Assembly (NCBI RefSeq): GCF_009720725.1
Contig: NZ_WNKT01000037.1
Span: 1-37,751, forward strand
Direction: 5' to 3'
DNA from: Allochromatium palmeri
Lineage (GTDB): Bacteria; Pseudomonadota; Gammaproteobacteria; Chromatiales; Chromatiaceae
Length of the DNA stretch: 37,751 nt
Part shown: piece by piece, positions 17,591 to 25,266 of the stretch
Position numbering within the stretch: position 1 is the first letter of the stretch
How the letters are laid out: the number at the start of each line of letters is the position of its first letter
Made by a program: the position numbers and the translations under genes
The notes under the pieces: generated by a model
Told to the model about the DNA's origin: nothing
Seen by the model: the letters and a program-made list of their open reading frames with translations, nothing else
The model's database searches: none

Positions 17591-18834
17591 TGAGTGCTGA
17601 AAAGACCGAAAATCTCAGTTGGATCGACAAGCGATTCCCACTGTCGGAGACTTGGCGTAACCATCTCTCCGAATACTATGCTCCGAAGAACCTGAACTTC
17701 TGGTCGTTCTTCGGCTCGCTGGCCATCCTCACCCTGGTCATCCAGATCGTCACGGGCGTCTGGCTGGCCATGAGCTACAAGCCGGATGCCACCCTGGCCT
17801 TCGCTTCGGTCGAGTACATCATGCGTGATGTCGACTGGGGTTGGATCATCCGCTATATGCACTCGACCGGTGCCTCGATGTTCTTCATCGTCATCTATCT
17901 GCATATGTTCCGTGGGCTGCTGTGGGGTTCCTACCGCAAGCCGCGCGAGCTGCTGTGGATGATCGGTGTTGTCATCTATCTGGTGATGATGGCGACCGCG
18001 TTCTTTGGCTATCTACTGCCCTGGGGACAGATGTCCTATTGGGGCGCTCAGGTTATTGTCAACCTGTTCGCGGCGGTTCCGGTCGTCGGTGAAGATCTCT
18101 CGGTGTGGGTACGCGGTGACTATGTCATCTCGGATGCGACCCTCAACCGCTTCTTTGCTTTCCACTTCCTGCTGCCCTTCCTGCTGGCCGGCCTGGTGTT
18201 CCTGCACATCGTGGCCCTGCATCACGTCGGATCCAACAACCCCGATGGCATCGAGATCAAGGACGGACCCAAGGGTAACCGCTGGAGCGACAAGGCGCCG
18301 GCTGACGGTATTCCGTTCCACCCCTATTACACCGTTAAGGATTTGATGGGCGTGGTCGTGTTCCTGGCGATCTTCAGCTACATCATGTTCTTCAACCCGA
18401 CCATGGGCGGACTGTTCCTGGAAGCACCAAACTTCCAACCGGCCAACCCGATGCTCACACCGCCGCATATCGCGCCGGTCTGGTACTTCACGCCGTTCTA
18501 CGCCATGCTACGCGCCGTGCCGCCGATGTATGGTTCGCAGTTCCCCGGCGTGGTGGTGATGTTCGCGGCCATCCTCATCCTGTTCGTGCTGCCCTGGCTT
18601 GATCGCAGCCCGGTGAAGTCGATGCGCTACAAGGGGCCGATCTTCAAGTGGGCAACCGGAATCTTCGCGGTCTCCTTCGTCGCCCTGGCCTGGCTGGGCA
18701 TTCAGCCGGCGTCCGACCTCTATACCCTGCTGTCGCAGATCTTCACGGTGCTGTATTTCGCCTACTTCCTGTTGATGCCGATTTACAGCTCGCTGGATAA
18801 GACCAAGCCCGTTCCTGAGAGGGTGACATCATGA
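17590..18834 (+). CDS. petB: cytochrome b of the bc1 complex
   Basis: The 414-residue membrane protein carries the quinol-oxidising and quinone-reducing sites. The haem-ligand histidine pairs are visible: RYMHSTGASMFFIVIYLHMFRG split as H in YMHST and YLHMF, and FHFLLPF with LHIVALHHVG. The usual eight helices can be followed, with GYLLPWGQMSYWG and the PxWYF segment (APVWYFTPFYAM, the PEWY-equivalent) near the Qo site. It lies between petA and petC, overlapping petC by ATGA, so the three subunits are co-translated. Confidence 0.98.
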   Translation: MSAEKTENLSWIDKRFPLSETWRNHLSEYYAPKNLNFWSFFGSLAILTLVIQIVTGVWLAMSYKPDATLAFASVEYIMRDVDWGWIIRYMHSTGASMFFIVIYLHMFRGLLWGSYRKPRELLWMIGVVIYLVMMATAFFGYLLPWGQMSYWGAQVIVNLFAAVPVVGEDLSVWVRGDYVISDATLNRFFAFHFLLPFLLAGLVFLHIVALHHVGSNNPDGIEIKDGPKGNRWSDKAPADGIPFHPYYTVKDLMGVVVFLAIFSYIMFFNPTMGGLFLEAPNFQPANPMLTPPHIAPVWYFTPFYAMLRAVPPMYGSQFPGVVVMFAAILILFVLPWLDRSPVKSMRYKGPIFKWATGIFAVSFVALAWLGIQPASDLYTLLSQIFTVLYFAYFLLMPIYSSLDKTKPVPERVTS

Positions 18835-19565
18835 GAAAGCTGATCCTGGCCACCCTGTTGCTGCTGGCGCCGACGGCCCTGCTGGCCTTCAGCGGCGGCC
18901 CGCATTTGGAACCCGCCAATATCGATCTGCGCGACCAGACCTCGTTGCAGCGCGGCGCTAAGTACTTCATGAACTACTGCAACGGCTGTCATTCGCTGCA
19001 GTACATGCGTTACAACCGTCTCGCCAAGGATCTTGGCATTGACGAGATCGCGCTGCGTCAGAACCTGCTCTTCGGCGATGCTAAGCCCGGTGATCTCATC
19101 ACCAAGTCCATGGCTGACAATGATGCGCTCAAGTGGTTTGGCGTGGTTCCGCCGGATCTGACGCTGGTGACGCGCTGGCGCTCGCCCGATTGGGTGTACA
19201 CCTATCTCAAGAGCTTCTATCTGGACGACACGCGCCCCTATGGCGTCAACAACGTGCTCTTCCCGCTGGTCGGTATGCCGCACGTCCTGGGCGATCTCCA
19301 GGGGCGTCAGCAGGCCGTCATGGAGCCGTCGCACGAGCCGGGCGGCGCGCCGATCATCGCGGGTGTGAAGCTGGTCGAGGAAGGCGGGTTGTCGCCGCAG
19401 GAATATGACACCATGGTGCGGGACATCACCAACTTCCTGACCTATGTCGGCGAGCCATTCCAGTTGGAGCGTCAGCGTCTCGGTCGCTATGTGCTCCTGT
19501 TCCTGGGCTTCCTGTTCATTCTGGCCTATCTCCTCAAGAAGGAGTTCTGGAAGGACGTCCACTGA
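18831..19565 (+). CDS. petC: cytochrome c1 of the bc1 complex
   Basis: Cytochrome c1 receives electrons from the Rieske centre and reduces a soluble c-type cytochrome in the periplasm. The 244-residue precursor has a signal peptide (MRKLILATLLLLAPTALLAF), the haem site C50-NG-C53-H54, and a C-terminal anchor helix (LGRYVLLFLGFLFILAYLLKKEFWK). The sixth ligand methionine is probably in LVGMPHVLG. It is the last gene of petABC and is followed by a hairpin at 19576-19599. Confidence 0.97.
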   Translation: MRKLILATLLLLAPTALLAFSGGPHLEPANIDLRDQTSLQRGAKYFMNYCNGCHSLQYMRYNRLAKDLGIDEIALRQNLLFGDAKPGDLITKSMADNDALKWFGVVPPDLTLVTRWRSPDWVYTYLKSFYLDDTRPYGVNNVLFPLVGMPHVLGDLQGRQQAVMEPSHEPGGAPIIAGVKLVEEGGLSPQEYDTMVRDITNFLTYVGEPFQLERQRLGRYVLLFLGFLFILAYLLKKEFWKDVH

Positions 19566-19575
19566 TCGGCCCACA

Positions 19576-19599
19576 GCGGCGACCCGCGAGGGTCGCCGC
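19576..19599 (+). terminator. hairpin after petC
   Basis: GCGGCGACC and GGTCGCCGC form a perfect 9-bp stem with a six-base loop 10 bp after the petC stop. No T-run follows. It may end or dampen transcription from petABC into sspAB. Confidence 0.55.
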
Positions 19600-19634
19600 G
19601 CTTCGTTCTCGCCTTGCCAACCGGTACACTTTCA

Positions 19635-20243
19635 ATGACCCTCTATTCCGATCCGGCCTGTCCCTATTGTCATCGGGTCAGGATGGTGCTGGCCGAGAAA
19701 GGCATCGCGGTCGACGTGGTGGACGTCGATGCCAAGGCCCTGCCCGACGAGGTGATGGATTTCAACCCCTATGGCACGGTGCCGACCTTCGTCGACCGCG
19801 ATCTGCGTCTCTATGAGTCGCGGATCATCATGGAATATCTCGACGAGCGTTTTCCCCATCCGCCACTGCTGCCGGTCGATCCGGTTTCGCGCGCCAGCGC
19901 CCGGTTGTTCATGTACCGGGTCGACCGCGACTGGTATTCACTCATGGGGCGTATTCTCCATGGCGAAAAAGACGATATCGAGCAGGCACGCAAGGAATTG
20001 CGGGAGAGCTTGATTACCACCGCGCCTGTATTCGCGGCCCATAGCTTTTTCATGAGCGAGGAGTTCTCGCTGGTTGACTGCTGTGTCGCGCCGCTCCTGT
20101 GGCGTCTGCCCATGCTTGGCGTCGAGCTGCCGAAGCAGGGCGATCCGATTCGAGTCTATATGAAGCGGATCTTCACCTGGGATGCCTTCCGCCTGAGCCT
20201 CACTGAGGCCGAAAAAGAGATGATCGCGGATATCCGCCGATGA
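19635..20243 (+). CDS. sspA: stringent starvation protein A (glutathione S-transferase fold)
   Basis: SspA associates with RNA polymerase and affects stationary-phase and acid-stress gene expression. The 202-residue protein has the thioredoxin-like start MTLYSDPACPYCHRVRMVLA with C9PYC12 and the cis-Pro segment NPYGTVPTFVDRD. The helical GST domain follows (DCCVAPLLWRLPMLGVELP). The ATG at 19635 was preferred to the TTG at 19614 because it starts the fold. The pair petABC-sspAB is a common gene order in gammaproteobacteria. The stop overlaps the sspB start by ATGA. Confidence 0.95.
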   Translation: MTLYSDPACPYCHRVRMVLAEKGIAVDVVDVDAKALPDEVMDFNPYGTVPTFVDRDLRLYESRIIMEYLDERFPHPPLLPVDPVSRASARLFMYRVDRDWYSLMGRILHGEKDDIEQARKELRESLITTAPVFAAHSFFMSEEFSLVDCCVAPLLWRLPMLGVELPKQGDPIRVYMKRIFTWDAFRLSLTEAEKEMIADIRR

Positions 20244-20722
20244 ACGAAACGACTGACGAGAGCATGACGTCCAGTAAGCCTTATCTGATTCGGGCGATCT
20301 ATGACTGGATCCTGGACAACCAGATGACGCCGCATCTGGTGGTGGACGCGGGCTTTCCTGACACACGCGTGCCGATGGAGTTCGTCGCCGATGGGCGGAT
20401 CGTGCTCAACATTGCCCCCGGCGCCGTGCGCAGCCTGGTCATCGGCAACGATTGGATCGAGTTCAACGCACGTTTCGGTGGCGTGGCGCGGGATGTCCTG
20501 GTGCCAACCGAGGCCGTAGTCGGCATCTTCACCCGCGAGAACGGGCAGGGCATGGTCTTTCCCGAACCCAGTTATCCCGAACCGACCCAGGCGGCCAATG
20601 CCCCGGCTTCCGGTCCCAAACTGGCCGCGCTGCCCGACACGAAAGGCGGCTCGGGCGACAAACCCTCACCGGATCGTCCCAAGGGAAAGAAGGGCGCCCC
20701 GACGCTCAAGGTCGTCAAGTGA
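20240..20722 (+). CDS. sspB: ClpXP protease specificity-enhancing factor SspB
   Basis: SspB tethers ssrA-tagged proteins to the ClpX unfoldase. The 160-residue protein has the tag-binding domain (SSKPYLIRAIYDWILDNQ; PHLVVDAGFPDTRVP; FNARFGGVARDVLVP) and a flexible, Pro/Gly/Lys-rich linker. Its end PTLKVVK is the XB module that binds ClpX. It overlaps sspA by ATGA and converges with the DUF3301 gene, only 21 bp away. Confidence 0.96.
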   Translation: MNETTDESMTSSKPYLIRAIYDWILDNQMTPHLVVDAGFPDTRVPMEFVADGRIVLNIAPGAVRSLVIGNDWIEFNARFGGVARDVLVPTEAVVGIFTRENGQGMVFPEPSYPEPTQAANAPASGPKLAALPDTKGGSGDKPSPDRPKGKKGAPTLKVVK

Positions 20723-20743
20723 GACGCGACCGTGTCAGGGCCT

Positions 20744-21058
20744 TCAGGCGTCCGACACCTGTTCGGGCAACCCGAAGCTCAACTCCTCCAGATTCAGGCC
20801 ACGCATCACGATATAGCCCTGGCGCCGGCCTGTGCCTTCTTCGCTGAAGTCGAAGCGATAGACGCGACGCAGTCGCACACCCTCGGAGCGCCAGGACAGA
20901 CCGAGTCGGCGCAGGGCCACGGCCTGATCGAGCCATTGCAGATCGCGCTGCCGGCAGGCCGCCTGACAGATACCGAGCGCGATCTCGCGCGCGCGCAGGC
21001 TGTCGAGCCAGAACCAGCCAAGCAGCAGCAATAGACAGACAGTGAGCAGATGACTCAT
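20744..21058 (-). CDS. DUF3301 single-span membrane protein
   Basis: The 104-residue protein begins with one membrane helix (MSHLLTVCLLLLLGWFWLDSL). It continues with a cytosolic or periplasmic domain holding REIALGICQAACRQRDLQWLD and RVYRFDFSEEGTGRRQGYIV. This pattern is the DUF3301 family of gammaproteobacteria, of unknown function. The ATG at 21058 overlaps the stop of the upstream lipoprotein gene as ATGA. Both genes are one unit. Confidence 0.85.
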   Translation of the reverse strand: MSHLLTVCLLLLLGWFWLDSLRAREIALGICQAACRQRDLQWLDQAVALRRLGLSWRSEGVRLRRVYRFDFSEEGTGRRQGYIVMRGLNLEELSFGLPEQVSDA

Positions 21059-21525
21059 CGCTCGAAGGCCGGCAGGCCGGATTCGAGCCACCAGGTATTC
21101 TTCTCGGCGTCGTAGCGCCAGCGCTGACGGTCCTTGAGCTGTTTGACGACCTGACGATCCTCGTACAGATAGTCGATAGCCACGATCTGAGTCGCGGTCT
21201 CCGCTTCAGTATCCATCACCGGGGACTGGATGACGTCATAGCCGGTCAGGCGCAGGCCAGTCAAGGTGTCCGGCATGGGTGTCTTGTCGCGTTGATCGGG
21301 GTGGAGATAGCCGTAGGCGTTCTCGAAGTATCCCCAGCGCAGGGCGGTCTGATAGCCATTGGTCGCGTTCTGGAGCCTGTCCGATAGACGGTCTTGCTTG
21401 ACTGGATTGCAGCCCGCGAGCAGCGAGAGCGCTAAAACTCCAGCCGTGAACGATCCGAGGCGCCTGCGGCCCGCCCCTGAGGCGTAGCTGGCGATCCGGG
21501 ACTTGAGGATGACTTGGCTGATCAT
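21055..21525 (-). CDS. small outer-envelope lipoprotein of unknown function
   Basis: The 156-residue protein from the ATG at 21525 has a basic N-terminus, a hydrophobic stretch (FTAGVLALSLLAGC) and a lipobox LLAGC, so it is probably cleaved and lipidated. The mature part contains QNATNGYQTALRWGYFENAY followed by GYLHPDQRD and ends WWLESGLPAF. It is probably anchored in the envelope. No clear Shine-Dalgarno is seen, and the start is uncertain. It is coupled to the DUF3301 gene, a pairing that suggests a joint envelope role. Confidence 0.8.
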   Translation of the reverse strand: MISQVILKSRIASYASGAGRRRLGSFTAGVLALSLLAGCNPVKQDRLSDRLQNATNGYQTALRWGYFENAYGYLHPDQRDKTPMPDTLTGLRLTGYDVIQSPVMDTEAETATQIVAIDYLYEDRQVVKQLKDRQRWRYDAEKNTWWLESGLPAFER

Positions 21526-21719
21526 AAGTGAACTGGACGCATGCACAGGTCTTTGACACGCCACGGATAGCGATCTTTGCACGCGATGATACGGCATCCA
21601 GGCGGCTGGACCAACGCCCGGATCGAAGGCGGCGCGTTCATGGGGTCGGTTCGAGAAACAGGCCGAGACTCAGGTATGATGACGTTCTTTGTCCCACACT
21701 GAATGAGTAACGAGAAATC

Positions 21720-22922
21720 ATGGCCGATTCGACGGAACCACGGCGTGATCTGGTGATCGATGGTGTCGAGCTGACGCTGCTCGGCACGGCTCATGTCTCG
21801 CGCGCCAGCGCTGATCAGGTGCGCAAGCTGATCCAGTCCGGCGATTACGACAGTGTCGCGGTCGAACTGTGCCGCAGCCGTTTCAATGCCCTGATGGATC
21901 CGCGCACCCTGGCGCAGATGGATCTGTTCTCGGTCATCCGCCAGAACCGAGTCTACATGGTCGTCGCCAATCTGGTGCTCGCGGCCTATCAGCAGCGGCT
22001 CGCCGATCAGTTCGGCATCGAGCCGGGCGCTGAGCAACGCACCGCGCTGCGTCTGGCCAAGGATCAGGATCTGCACCTGCTGCTCGTCGACCGCGAGATC
22101 GGGATCACACTCAAACGCATCTCGGCCAATCTCGGTTGGTGGAAACGCTATGGCCTGTTTGCGGGACTGCTGACAGCCATGATCAGTTCCGACGAGGTCA
22201 CCGAAGAGGACGTCGAGCGGCTCAAGGAGGGCGACGTGCTGGAGACGGCCTTTGCTGAGTTCGCCGCTGATCGTCGCGATCTCTATATTCCTCTGATCGA
22301 GGAACGCGATCGCTATATGGCCGCCAGGCTCAAACGCGAGATCGCGCGCGTGGGAGCCAAGCGTGTTCTGGTCGTGATCGGGGCCGGTCATCTCAAGGGC
22401 GTGACCGAAGCGTTGGAGCATTTGCCGTCCGCTCCGTCCGCTGTGTTGAGCGAACTGGAGCAGGTGCCGCCGCCGAGTCGCTGGCCGACCCTCTTTGCCT
22501 GGACCGTACTGCTCCTGATCCTGGCCGGCTTCGGCTATGGGTTCGCGGTAAGTCCCGAATTGGGCCTGGATCTCTTGATCGGCTGGGTGCTGATCACGGG
22601 TGGCCTCTCGGCGCTCGGCACGCTGCTCGCGGCCGGACATCCACTCACCATTCTCTCGGCCTTTCTCGCCGCGCCCCTGACCACACTCAACCCGGCCATC
22701 GGGGCCGGCATGATCACGGGCGCTGTCGAACTCTATCTGCGCAAGCCCAGTGTGGGCGACTTCAGCCGGTTGCGCGCCGACGTGTCCACCTGGACCGGCT
22801 GGTGGCGCAATCGGGTCTCGCGCGTGCTGGTCGTCTTCGTCTTGAGCAGTCTGGGGGCCGGGATCGGCACCTATGTGGCCGGATTCCACATCGTCGAGCG
22901 CCTGCTCCAGGCGGGCGCTTAA
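21720..22922 (+). CDS. TraB/PrgY-family membrane protein
   Basis: The 400-residue protein has an N-terminal TraB domain with the two glycine-histidine motifs LTLLGTAHVSRAS and VVIGAGHLKGV and the acidic SVAVELCRSRF. These belong to the TIKI/TraB/GumN group of putative metalloproteases. The C-terminal part has several membrane helices (LFAWTVLLLILAGFGYGFAV; LGLDLLIGWVLITGGLSALG; ITILSAF-like segment; VLVVFVLSSLGAGIGTYVAG). In enterococci PrgY blocks self-response to a peptide pheromone; whether this protein handles a peptide is unknown. Confidence 0.9.
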   Translation: MADSTEPRRDLVIDGVELTLLGTAHVSRASADQVRKLIQSGDYDSVAVELCRSRFNALMDPRTLAQMDLFSVIRQNRVYMVVANLVLAAYQQRLADQFGIEPGAEQRTALRLAKDQDLHLLLVDREIGITLKRISANLGWWKRYGLFAGLLTAMISSDEVTEEDVERLKEGDVLETAFAEFAADRRDLYIPLIEERDRYMAARLKREIARVGAKRVLVVIGAGHLKGVTEALEHLPSAPSAVLSELEQVPPPSRWPTLFAWTVLLLILAGFGYGFAVSPELGLDLLIGWVLITGGLSALGTLLAAGHPLTILSAFLAAPLTTLNPAIGAGMITGAVELYLRKPSVGDFSRLRADVSTWTGWWRNRVSRVLVVFVLSSLGAGIGTYVAGFHIVERLLQAGA

Positions 22923-22949
22923 GGGCGGCCTGCGGCGTAGACCCGTGAC

Positions 22950-23906
22950 TTAACCCTGATACGCGTCTGGCGTTGGTCGGGCGCCGTTCAGACGCGGTTC
23001 GATATAGGCGCGTCTGAATTGCTGGCAACGGTCGATGTATTCACGGGTGCTCTTGGGCATGGGCACGCGCGCGCGCACGATGAAGCTGATCAGATCGGTT
23101 CCGTCGCGCAGCAGTCGCGTGCCCTCAACCGCCTCGCGCACGTCGACGGCTTCGTACATGGCGGGAATGAGTGGATCGTGGTTGCGCACACGGTCACTGG
23201 CGACGACATAGGTCGGCCAGACATCGAAGACCTCCGGGTCGGTGCGCAGGATCTCGCACTTGCGCTTGGCCGTGACATTGAGCTCATCGAGCCGTACATC
23301 CAGACCAATGATCTGACGGCTGCCGGCGAAGGTGTCCTTCATGGCCGCCGTGATGCGGTCGATGTCGTGCATGGTCATGGCGATCTTGAGATAGCGGCTC
23401 GAATAGAACGCTTCGATGGGCATGGAGAACGCCTTGAACGGCTCGCCCCAGAGTTCGTCGATGCCTTCGTCGCCGCCGCGATGGCGAACCATTTTGCCGA
23501 GTTCGAGCGCCTCGATCAGACAGTGCCCGCACTCGCGCATCAGGGTGTGATCCGGTGGGATCTCGACCCCGGCCGTTTGCAGATCCACTAGACTGTGGAA
23601 AATATCGGCGGCGCGGTTGAAGAGCGCCCCGGCCAGCATGGCCCCATTGACGCGCTTGCGTTCGGTGTCGGTCTCAGCCTCATAGGCGGCGCGCGCTTCC
23701 TTGAGCCGCGAGCCGGGGATGTTGATGCCGTGCTCGACATGATTGAAGAGGCGTCGCGTGAGCGCCTGTATGAGCTGGCGCCGAACCTCGAAACTGTCGG
23801 GTGGCGGTTCATAATATTTGATCCAATAGCCGTCATAGTAGACGCGCATGACGCCATCGATCTTGCGTTTACTGCCGTTGAGTGGGGACTGATACATGCG
23901 GCGCAT
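22950..23906 (-). CDS. conserved gammaproteobacterial protein of unknown function
   Basis: The 318-residue protein has no signal peptide or membrane segment. I recall similar conserved hypothetical proteins in gammaproteobacteria, but no function. Typical segments are MRVYYDGYWIKYYEPPPDSF, LTRRLFNHVEHGINIPG, NGAMLAGALFNRAADI, GHCLIEALELGKMVRHRGGD, GIDELWGEPFKAFSMP and RARVPMPKSTREYIDRC. The pattern of WGEPFKAFSMPIEAFY suggests a mostly helical fold. The ATG at 23906 is used; a second ATG at 23897 is equally possible because no Shine-Dalgarno is seen. It converges with the TraB-family gene. Confidence 0.85.
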   Translation of the reverse strand: MRRMYQSPLNGSKRKIDGVMRVYYDGYWIKYYEPPPDSFEVRRQLIQALTRRLFNHVEHGINIPGSRLKEARAAYEAETDTERKRVNGAMLAGALFNRAADIFHSLVDLQTAGVEIPPDHTLMRECGHCLIEALELGKMVRHRGGDEGIDELWGEPFKAFSMPIEAFYSSRYLKIAMTMHDIDRITAAMKDTFAGSRQIIGLDVRLDELNVTAKRKCEILRTDPEVFDVWPTYVVASDRVRNHDPLIPAMYEAVDVREAVEGTRLLRDGTDLISFIVRARVPMPKSTREYIDRCQQFRRAYIEPRLNGARPTPDAYQG

Positions 23907-24092
23907 CAATGTCCGAAATGTCCGAAACCATGGAAGAGGTTAGTGTAGGTCATGACGAGCGGTGATACTCGCTTGGCGCGCGTTATAGACTCGATCGCGT
24001 GACGCGCGCCCTGGTCCATCGTTCGTGGGGGAGCCGGATAACAAGGGTTCCATCGAGTCGGAGTGCCGTTCAACATCGCCGGGTATTCAATC

Positions 24093-24875
24093 ATGCAATC
24101 CAAGGACCGTTTTACCGCGATCATTCTGGCGCTTCTGGTGTGGGGATTTGCTGGAGCACTCTTCGGCGCGCTCTTTGCCGGTCTGCATCAGATCCTGCTG
24201 GTACTGGGTCTGACGGGATGGCTGCCGCTGATCGTCGCCACCGCCGCCGCGTCCATGACGACCACGGCCTTTTATAGCGCGATGCCGGTCGCGTTGGTAG
24301 GCTCCATGGCCGGTGTTCTGGCCTCGATCGGCTATTTGGTCGTTATCGGACAGGATATCGACTTGTTGATGATCGCCAGTCTCGCCGCCGGAGCGGGCGT
24401 GGTGGCCGGAGCCTTCTACTCCTGGATGGTAACAGGTAGCAGCCGCCCGCTGGCCGAGACACTCACCGGCCTGATCTCCGGATCTTTGGCGGGCGGCGTG
24501 TTGAGCCTGCTGTTGTGGTTTCTGGATGAGCCTGTCAGTGTGTTCGTGCTGGCTGCTGGCGTGGTTGCGCTGGCCGGGGTCTTCTTTGAGATCTTCGAGC
24601 ACTGGCTGGTCAAGCTCGGTGTCGCCTGGCTGCCCGGTGTGGTTTCCGCGCCGCTGGTGGCCGGTCTGATCGCGGCCGTCGTGGCCGGGAGCATCTGGAT
24701 CCTGGGTAACACCACGACCACCGTGCTGGACATGCGGACTCAGGAAGTGATCACGCATGTCCTGAATGATATCCCGCCAGGCTTGCTGGGCGGGGTGCTC
24801 GGTGGAGCCATCACTGGCATCATGCTCGAAATTTTCGGCTTTCGTCTTGAAGAGCAGATCGAAGATCAGATGTGA
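24093..24875 (+). CDS. polytopic membrane protein, unknown function
   Basis: From the ATG at 24093 the protein is 260 residues and almost entirely hydrophobic, with about seven or eight membrane segments (e.g. AIILALLVWGFAGALFGALF; LPLIVATAAASMTTTAFYSA; VALVGSMAGVLASIGYLVVI; AGAGVVAGAFYSWMV). A short hydrophilic C-terminus, RLEEQIEDQM, follows. Many small-residue GxxxG patterns suggest tight helix packing. No transporter signature is recognised. A GTG start at 24063 is possible; neither start has a clear ribosome binding site. Confidence 0.8.
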   Translation: MQSKDRFTAIILALLVWGFAGALFGALFAGLHQILLVLGLTGWLPLIVATAAASMTTTAFYSAMPVALVGSMAGVLASIGYLVVIGQDIDLLMIASLAAGAGVVAGAFYSWMVTGSSRPLAETLTGLISGSLAGGVLSLLLWFLDEPVSVFVLAAGVVALAGVFFEIFEHWLVKLGVAWLPGVVSAPLVAGLIAAVVAGSIWILGNTTTTVLDMRTQEVITHVLNDIPPGLLGGVLGGAITGIMLEIFGFRLEEQIEDQM

Positions 24876-25010
24876 TCAGTGTTCAAGCGCCTAACTTAAA
24901 GAATTGATTTTATTGTATTAAGGCGTGCCTGGACGCTATGGGATAATCGGGTGTCCGGTGTCTGCTCGGACAGCGCGCTCGCCTTCAACGCCAAACAAGA
25001 GGAAACGCAC

Positions 25011-25139
25011 ATGGTTCAGATATTGATTGGCATCGCGATCGGAGTCGTGATCGGTTGGAATTGGCCGCAGCCGGCCTGGGCACGCGGTCTCCAGGCCCGC
25101 TTCATCAAGCTGGTGCATATCCCTGAAAAACACGATTGA
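25011..25139 (+). CDS. 42-residue single-span membrane peptide
   Basis: A well-placed GAGGAAA site six to seven bases before the ATG at 25011 supports translation. The product has a hydrophobic helix at the start (MVQILIGIAIGVVIGWNWPQ), followed by PAWARGLQARFIKLVHI and PEKHD, a basic amphipathic tail. It is too short for a domain call. It could be a regulatory or stability subunit of a larger membrane protein. The neighbour upstream is the polytopic protein, the neighbour downstream acnD. Confidence 0.65.
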   Translation: MVQILIGIAIGVVIGWNWPQPAWARGLQARFIKLVHIPEKHD

Positions 25140-25266
25140 GCCACGACCAAGCCGCATCTTGTCATAACAAATGCCGCCCGTGGCGCGTGCCGCTGGATTC
25201 AGTCGCCGTCGCAGTCGGCTTGTTTGGAGCGGGCTGGCTATTTGAAATCAAAGAATTAGAGCATCG

